Positions 7,984-13,633 of a stretch of DNA of 13,633 bases are shown here, piece after piece (position 1 is the stretch's first letter; each line of letters begins with the position of its first letter). A program made the translations under genes and the position numbers. The notes beneath the pieces are model-generated. The model saw only the letters and a program-made list of their open reading frames with translations. It did no database searches and was not told the DNA's origin. Location: NCBI GenBank assembly GCA_016758965.1, contig JAEPRB010000560.1, positions 1-13,633 of the forward strand, written 5' to 3'. This DNA comes from Circinella minor (lineage: Eukaryota > Mucoromycota > Mucoromycetes > Mucorales > Lichtheimiaceae).

Positions 7984-9009
7984 CAATTGTTATAACATTA
8001 GAACTCATTTTTATACTTATTTTTTTCGCGACATTAAATAAAAGATAACTGAATCATATTTCATATTTTTTAATTTCATGTCTAACTATTCAAAAAACTT
8101 GACCTATACAGGGCAAGCTTAGGCTTAAAACCATATTGATTGTGGTGGAAGGTTTTTAATTTTTTTTTAAAAAAAATATATAATGCTTGGGAATCCTACG
8201 ACGCAGAGAAAAACGGAGAAAAGAGAAATGGTGGAAAGTAAATTAAAGAACAATTTCAAACAAGTTACAGTTGCTGTTGAATCTGACTCTGACTCTGACT
8301 TTCTGACTCTTTGACTTTTCTCTCTGGCTCTCTGACTATCTTATGGATGGGAAAATAGAGATAAATAAGGTAAGGTAAAAACAGATGGAATAGGTAACAA
8401 AGTATAAGTCTTGTGAAAATCGATTAGGTCTTTTATTACATGAAAAATAAAGTACGTATCAAGATAAAGAGATAGTTCTATATCATCTAATTTTGAGTCT
8501 ATATTTATATTCTTTGGCATTAAATTATCACCATAACATATAAACAATCCAGTTTATTAAATGGTACAAAATATGTAAATGATTGCGTGCGATGTTGGAG
8601 ATGATGCAGTGAATTCTTCCATCACTAATACTTCTGAAGCAGATCAAAACTTGGTAATACTTGTTGATTATTCGATCGTTGTAAATACAAGGTATCGATT
8701 ATTAATATTAAACATTGAAATGAATATCATGTATGAACAGTTATTTTATCACTATTGTAACTATATACCATATAGCGAGAGCTTTAATGTATTATGCATT
8801 TTATTAATTTTTATCTGGTTCAAAGCGAGTTTTCTAAATCAAAGACTTTTAAAGATGTAAAAATACAAATAAGCTTTATGATTTACGAAACTAGAAATAT
8901 AATGTAAATGAGAAATCTGATTATAAATCGACAGTCCATAATTATCCAACAATGATGTCAAGCTTTTTTCTTGTGAGGGGTGGAAAATAAAAAAATAAAA
9001 AAAAAACTA
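7984..9009. other. Intergenic stretch with simple repeats and two weak open frames
   Basis: No gene can be supported firmly. A T9A8 palindromic tract lies at 8160-8176. Positions 8282-8337 hold a degenerate TGACTC/TCTGAC repeat. Two weak frames diverge from a gap of about 30 bp: one leftward of 68 codons (8547-8341) and one rightward of 93 codons (8579-8860). The first 38 codons of the latter have a balanced, acidic composition and end at an AAG|GTATCG that resembles a splice donor, so it could be an orphan exon. The zinc-finger gene's 3' end and T-rich (minus strand) trailer lie at the right edge. Confidence 0.4.
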
Positions 9010-10738
9010 TTATGCTGATAAATGTTTAGTGAATAATTCTTTTGCCGTTTTGTTTGCATTGGAGATACATGTTGTCATGGTGTCAGCTAATTTTTGTAAA
9101 TTTTGGCTAAGCTGGATATTGTTGATTATGGATATTGATTCACCTTGTTGCAAATCTATAACTTGTTTGATTACATCTTTTATGTAGTTATTATTCAACT
9201 GGTCGTGTAGATTTCTGAAAGTATTAACTTTAATACGAGCATCATCACCATCTGCGATCACAGCAAGAGCAATACGCTGGAACATCAACGATAACTTTTG
9301 TGATTGTGAATCCAAACTTTGGTTTGAATCATAATTATACAAAGTCCATATGGTATAAGGCTGGAAAGTTATATCGATAGAAATTGAACTAAAAGATCTA
9401 CAAAGAGTGTATGTTGACAAGCAGTGGAACTTACTGCGTACCTGACGTAGCTGTATCAGGTAGTTCCATGAATTGATCGACGTAGTTGCCTTGTTTTCCA
9501 TCATAATCTTAGCAAGGTTTATAGATTCCTCATTCAAGTAAATCGAAACAGTATCTTTAGGAAAGAAATTATTAGTATTCGGGCCTAATTCTATCACCCC
9601 GTTTATTGTTACCGCATGAATATCAATTCGTAAACTGGACGTAACTAACAAGTTACATGTCAAAAAGCCTATTTTCAATTTCGTTGTATTATCATCTTGA
9701 ACAGCAACGGTTGTAATCCACCCATATTTGTTTTCTTTTCTAGGGAACGACGATTGATGTACTGCTGATTTGGTTCTTCTTTCAAAGTGAGCGTCATCAG
9801 TTCGTAACCTGCCATATGGCTCCAAGGCATTTAACAACAACGCTGAAGATCCGTCCATAATCACTGCTCCAGAAAAAAGTTGCGGGATGACATATCTGAG
9901 CTGCGGAAATTGGACCCAGTCTTTATTTATCATATTGGTAATAGATTTAGACAGCTCAACATATTTTGTATCTGATAAACACTTGTGAAATGGTGATGTC
10001 TTGATGATGTGGTTTAGAATACTGTCTTGATTTGGTGTTGAAGTAGAGGATGTTTTTGTATTTGAGTTTTCCAACGGAAGTTTCCAATTACCAACTGGTT
10101 GATCCATCAATATATTATTAATATTTTTTGATTTGCTTAAGAAACAATATTCTTTTCCTGTGTTTGAAGTTAAGGTGATAGGATTCAAGTCTGCTAAGGT
10201 GGCAAACATGATACATTTCTTTTGATCCTCCTTTGAAGAAGACAGAGCATCGGATGCGATGAGTAATGCAGTATCTTTTTCTAGTTGCGATGTTGAAGGA
10301 CATATTTTTGAGGTATCCACATGTAGATTAATTTTTTCATTTTCATGTATGTGGTGCTTTCGATCAATGGAGAAATAATCGTCATTCGCACTTTCTGATT
10401 CAGAATGTTGTCGTTTCTTGTTAGAAGTATATTTAAAAACACCATTATGTTTTTTAATATGACGTTTAAGAGTGGTTGGAGTTTTGAGTACGCTTTTACA
10501 TTTTGGACACTGAAAATTATCAATATTCCTTTCAATTATAATCAATTCTAAAAAAAAAAAAAAAAAGAGCATGTCAAAATATTGTCTTTTTAACTTTAAG
10601 CATATGTCTCTTACCATCATCAAAATACGCATGGACAACATTAACATGTGTATCGTAATTATGATTTGATAATCTTGATTCTGTTTCGAAATTGAGATTA
10701 CAAACTTGGCAGTGAAAAGTCCCTTTGTGATTTTCCAT
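9010..10738 (-). CDS. C2H2 zinc-finger protein of unknown function
   Basis: I read exons 10738-10615 and 10547-9010, giving 553 aa. The 67-nt intron (10548-10614) has donor GTAAGA and a 17-base T tract before its acceptor TTTAG. The ATG at 10738 sits in a good AAACATGG context. Two classic fingers are present, split by the intron: C10, C13, H26, H31 and C55, C58, H71, H75. A basic/serine stretch with KKRQHSESES follows and may be a nuclear signal. The remaining 450 or so residues are mixed and look folded, but I do not recognise the family. A nuclear nucleic-acid-binding role is expected from the fingers; any more specific role would be a guess. The segment 9361-9441 (81 nt, CAG|GTACGC ... 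TTTCCAG, phase 0) is intron-like yet open; removing it gives 526 aa. The gene could be a host regulator or a domesticated or transposon-linked protein; nothing nearby decides this. Confidence 0.8.
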
Positions 10739-11127
10739 GTTTGAGCATAAAAAAAAATCAGGTAAAAAGTCAAAGGTAAAAATTAGAGCTGTTGCTGCTG
10801 TAGTTCCTGTAGTTGCTTCGGTGAAATTAAAATAATAATAATGAGTAAGAATAAAGATTATCCAAAGAAATAGATATATAGTAAACAATAAAACATAGAT
10901 CAAATAAAAAAGGTCGAATAAAATGATAGATAGAACCAAAATCAGGTAAAATGGATAAAAGGAAGAACAAATGGACTATTGTAAGAGAAGTAGTACTTAC
11001 CGAGTTTGCCGTTCTTGGTCTTGCTGTCAATGAAAAAGGAAAAAGTCCCTTTTATGCTTTTTTTTAAAAAGAAATCCGAAAACAATTGTCGCTCTGCAAT
11101 GTGGAGCATTAAAGTATTCACATGCAT
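10739..11127 (-). other. Leader of the zinc-finger gene with a probable intron
   Basis: On the minus strand a textbook donor GTAAGT begins at 11000, and an acceptor CTACAG ends at 10807, defining a 194-nt intron. If the frame opening with ATG at 11127 is used, splicing at these sites joins it in frame to the zinc-finger protein and would add a hydrophobic, low-complexity N-terminal extension of over 60 residues. The better-placed ATG at 10738 makes a spliced 5' UTR more likely. Confidence 0.45.
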
Positions 11128-11830
11128 AAATTGGACCTTGCTGCCATGTATGGTTTTTTTTATTCTTTAACAGTAGCAGTAGCAACTAACCAAATTAGAA
11201 TGTTGTGTTTACAAGAACAAAAAGAAATCCGCTAGCTCAAAATTAAGATATACTGGTTATTATTATTTTTTATTACATATGAATTCTGAGTTTTTTTAAT
11301 GCACGGTCGTCATGCCAAAACTTCCCTCATCTTTGTTCGTTTTGTTGTTTCAACTTCAAAATACGTAGCGCGTGAAAAACCAACTTGTATGCTGTTTGAA
11401 GATGCAATACATACAGCAACCAAAACTGGTAATTAAATGAAATGTGATGATTATTAGCTACTCATTTCTACTTCCTCTCACAATTTTTTTTGTTTGGTTC
11501 CCTTAACCCATTTTATTATGCATTACCATCATGTTTTATTTATTTACAATAAGAAAAAAGAGTAGATGTACAATTTGTTTTTTACTGTTATTTTTTTTGT
11601 TTATTTTTGTGCTACGTACATGAAAAAACAATATCATAACCTGTTTGCATTTTACGTATTTATAATTTCATAAACAATACATTAGCTATACTTGTTGCAT
11701 CTACTTACTGATTGTATGGTCTTATGATCCTTTTTCTTTGGCATTTCTTGAAATGCAAACGTTTTGTATATTATTTATTCTTGGGTCAACGTTAATTTAC
11801 CTTATAAAATGTACTGTACCGGCCATCCGC
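11128..11830. other. Intergenic stretch upstream of the zinc-finger gene
   Basis: Non-coding and T-rich. It probably holds the promoter of the leftward zinc-finger gene near its right-hand start. No coding sequence, RNA gene or repeat was recognised. Confidence 0.4.
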
Positions 11831-11832
11831 TA

Positions 11833-12069
11833 CGTTGAAATTATATAATTTATCAAAGACGAAATTAAATGAGCACACGCTGATTTCAGCTTATTGTTCT
11901 CGCCAGTTCACAAAGGGGGGAGCGAAGGTACAAAATTATGAGACACCTTTTTCCTGTCCCGGAGGTTTTTCAGTCCCCCCCCCCCACTTTGTGAACAAAC
12001 AAGAGCAATAAGCTGAAATCAGCGCGTGTTCAATTTAATTTCGTCATATGAAAATAAATAATTTCAACG
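11833..12069. mobile_element. Second TA-flanked MITE, about 237 bp
   Basis: The arms (11833 to about 11920 and about 11980 to 12069) are imperfect inverted repeats starting CGTTGAAATTAT, each flanked by TA (11831-11832 and 12070-12071). They share long blocks such as GACGAAATTAAAT and GCTGATTTCAGCTTATTG, and end internally in a G6 run on one side and a C11 run on the other. The arms take up most of the element, leaving about 60 bp of spacer, and there is no coding capacity. Size and TA flanks fit a Tc1/mariner (Stowaway-like) MITE. The arm divergence, roughly a fifth by eye, marks it as older than the one at 7482. Confidence 0.75.
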
Positions 12070-12071
12070 TA

Positions 12072-12627
12072 TTGATTAGGTAAAGTACAAACTTATTATT
12101 CTCTTCCTTTCCTCTTTTACTGTATTTAGTTAGTTCTAGTTGCCTAACAATATATAATTAGCCATCGTTTTTTTTTTTAAAAAAAAAATATTACCCGAAC
12201 AACTGTATATCAAATTATATTTATTTGAAATATCCATATCTCATTTTTGTATTACGAACTATTAGTAAAGATATAATCTATAAAATATGACAGCGAAGCT
12301 TTTATACGTACAATTCGTTAAACTAATAAAAAATCTGATCAACCTGTATATTATGAGTCTCTTATCTAATTAAAGCATTCTTGTTAAAATTATTCTACTG
12401 CTTTTACAAAAAAAAGATGGATGCCGTTAACATGTGAAAGATTATTTAATTAGAAAAGAAAAAGACAATTTGAGGGGAGAGTATTGTAGTTCTCATTACT
12501 ATACGATTGAGTTTCCTTCTTTGTCATACATGGTGAGGATGAGGGTGGAATTCCAAATTATTATTTTTTTTGTTTACTATATTTCGCAGGTATTATTCCC
12601 ATTATGACAGCTCATGTGGTATTGCTA
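12072..12627. other. Intergenic stretch, no gene seen
   Basis: AT-rich DNA containing a T11A10 palindromic tract at 12168-12188. No coding frame, RNA gene or mobile end was recognised. Confidence 0.4.
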
Positions 12628-12856
12628 CAGTGTCATAACTCGATTTTATTTTTTTGGTAAGAAATTGAAGAAGTCCGCCAATCAACGGGCTCAAAAGCTT
12701 CAAAAAGTTACCAAAAATGGAAGGTAACGACGAAGGAATACTGAAGTCGAGTTATAAATACTGGGGATTTAGCTGGTACAAGGCCAGTAAAATTAACTTT
12801 TTGTATAATAAAAAAGTTATGAATACTGGAACTTTTTTTTTGAGTTATAAATACTG
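12628..12856. repeat. Cluster of TIR-like AGTTATAAATACTG motifs
   Basis: Three direct copies of AGTTATRAATACTG lie at 12750-12763, 12815-12828 and 12843-12856. An inverted relative, CAGTGTCATAACTCG, is at 12628-12642 and is preceded by TA. The inverted pair 12628/12763 would enclose 136 bp with pogo-like CAGT ends, but there is no TA after the right end. This is probably a degraded or nested MITE. It lies just upstream of the AT-hook gene and could contribute to its promoter. Confidence 0.5.
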
Positions 12857-12916
12857 AATTGTGAAGGGTTTGAGGCTATATCACACATTGCTCTTTTTTT
12901 CCTCAATTATTTTACG

Positions 12917-13180
12917 ATGAATCATTCCAATAACACTACTCAAAATCAACTCGCTAAGCGTGGCCGAGGCCGTCCGAGAAAAATTGTTCAGGAACAGAAT
13001 CTTGCAGCATCAACATCTGCCGGATCAAGTAGTCAATCTTCACGCGATCTGCCAGTTAATCTTTTTATCACTCATCCTTCGAGTGAATTGGATGACATTG
13101 ATCTTGGTCTTGATTTCTTAAATAGAAACAAAAGACCAACTACGACTTTGGCTTATAAACAGCCACTAGTCCAGTGGAAG
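12917..13180 (+). CDS. First exon of an AT-hook protein, possibly Ndc10/Crypton-like; remainder missing
   Basis: The 88-codon exon starts at ATG 12917 and ends at an AAG|GTAGTC donor at 13180/13181 in phase 0. Reading on gives a hydrophobic, intron-like translation to 13327, which I exclude. Residues 15-22 (RGRGRPRK) are an AT-hook, which binds the AT-rich minor groove. A serine/alanine-rich linker and an acidic EL-DDIDLGLDFL segment follow. The last residues (RPTTTLAYKQPLVQWK) resemble the start of the SAM-like region of tyrosine recombinases of the Crypton type and the related fungal Ndc10 DNA-binding proteins, where a similar NT..AY......W motif opens the domain. That resemblance is from memory of the family pattern and is short. 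No convincing second exon appears in the 450 bp that remain, so the gene continues beyond the window, has a large intron or insertion, or is broken. Confidence 0.55.
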
Positions 13181-13633
13181 GTAGTCTATTTTGCCTTTTC
13201 ATTTTGGGAGTTGGTACAAACACCCAAGTTTTTATTGTTTTTTCCGGGGTTAAGCAATAATTTGACATGTATTTGTATGCATTTTATATGGGATTACTAT
13301 ATGGTCACATATCTATCAGTATTTTAGATCATCATATGTATAAGTCATATAAATTCTGCAGCTTAACTCTAATAATATGATGTTATAAATGATTATTGTT
13401 TGAGCTAATTGAGAAATTTGTTTTCGCATCTTGTCAATAAACTGTATGGGTGGGTTTCCATAGCAACTCCCTTCTTCCTTTATATATATATAGGGTAGTG
13501 CTACCTGTGCGATTTTTTTCTCGCGGGTTTTCAAGTGTAGTGGTACAGCGCCAACAGCCATAGCCAATCCTCTTGTGATAGTAGCAGTACGACTTCTCTT
13601 ACTAAACATACTTCATTAAGATTCTATACAATT
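13181..13633. other. Putative intron or insertion after the AT-hook exon, with a weak leftward frame
   Basis: No continuation of the AT-hook protein was found. On the minus strand a 97-codon frame runs from 13609 to 13316. Its first 35 residues (including TRGLAMAVGAVPLHLKTREK) have the flavour of the thumb region of non-LTR reverse transcriptases and end at a CAG|GTAGCA donor-like site. An in-frame TGA lies just upstream, so it would be only a fragment. A short TA run is at 13482-13491. Confidence in any function is low. Confidence 0.25.

Noticed and set aside
8341..8547. 68-codon leftward frame as a gene
   Set aside because: No recognisable motif, no splice partner, and its length is unremarkable for AT-rich DNA; it is kept only as a note in the intergenic entry.
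10739..10939. N-terminal hydrophobic extension of the zinc-finger protein to 10939
   Set aside because: The translation is T-tract-driven Phe/Leu/Ile, it crosses the likely leader intron, and the ATG at 10738 has good context.
13316..13609. Firm call of a LINE reverse transcriptase
   Set aside because: Only about 35 residues have the right flavour, with no catalytic motif and an upstream in-frame stop; it is left as a low-confidence remark.

Overview
The window looks like transposon-rich, AT-rich DNA from an early-diverging fungus, most likely Mucoromycota. This is inferred from short GT-AG introns (about 49-101 nt), a fungal-type Tnp2 transposase, C2H2 and AT-hook proteins, and long A/T tracts. 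No bacterial, viral or CRISPR feature was seen, and no tRNA or rRNA was recognised.

Positions 175-6297 form one apparently full-length CACTA (EnSpm) DNA transposon of 6,123 bp. It has perfect 13-bp terminal inverted repeats starting CACTAC and about 80-bp tandem subterminal repeats at the right end. Two divergent genes share a 160-bp promoter gap. The rightward gene encodes a nine-exon Tnp2-type DDE transposase (912 aa as read, candidate triad D324/D505/E687). The leftward gene encodes a two-exon, 498-aa acidic/RG-rich protein and sits where CACTA elements usually carry an accessory DNA-binding factor. The transposase frame stays open for 26 codons beyond its stop, which suggests a recent C-terminal nonsense change.

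Positions 6298-9009 hold no convincing complete gene, but they are rich in structure. There is a 22-bp tandem repeat, an AAT-type microsatellite, and a near-perfect inverted repeat (arms about 242 bp, one substitution and one indel) at 7261-7983. At the exact centre of that palindrome lies a 281-bp pogo/Tc1-like MITE flanked by TA. Both arms carry the same short 3' coding tail, differing only by a synonymous change.

Positions 9010-11127 hold a leftward gene for a two-finger C2H2 zinc-finger protein of unknown function, with one clear intron, one optional 81-nt in-frame intron and a probable intron in its leader. Positions 11128-12916 are non-coding and include a second TA-flanked MITE (11833-12069) and a cluster of TIR-like AGTTATAAATACTG motifs. 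At 12917 begins the first exon of an AT-hook protein whose end resembles the start of the Ndc10/Crypton-type recombinase-like region. The rest of that gene was not found before the window ends.

The CACTA genes probably work together, with the transposase cutting at the termini and the RG-rich partner perhaps binding subterminal repeats. The zinc-finger and AT-hook genes show no functional link to it. All family calls come from reading motifs by eye; no database search was made.
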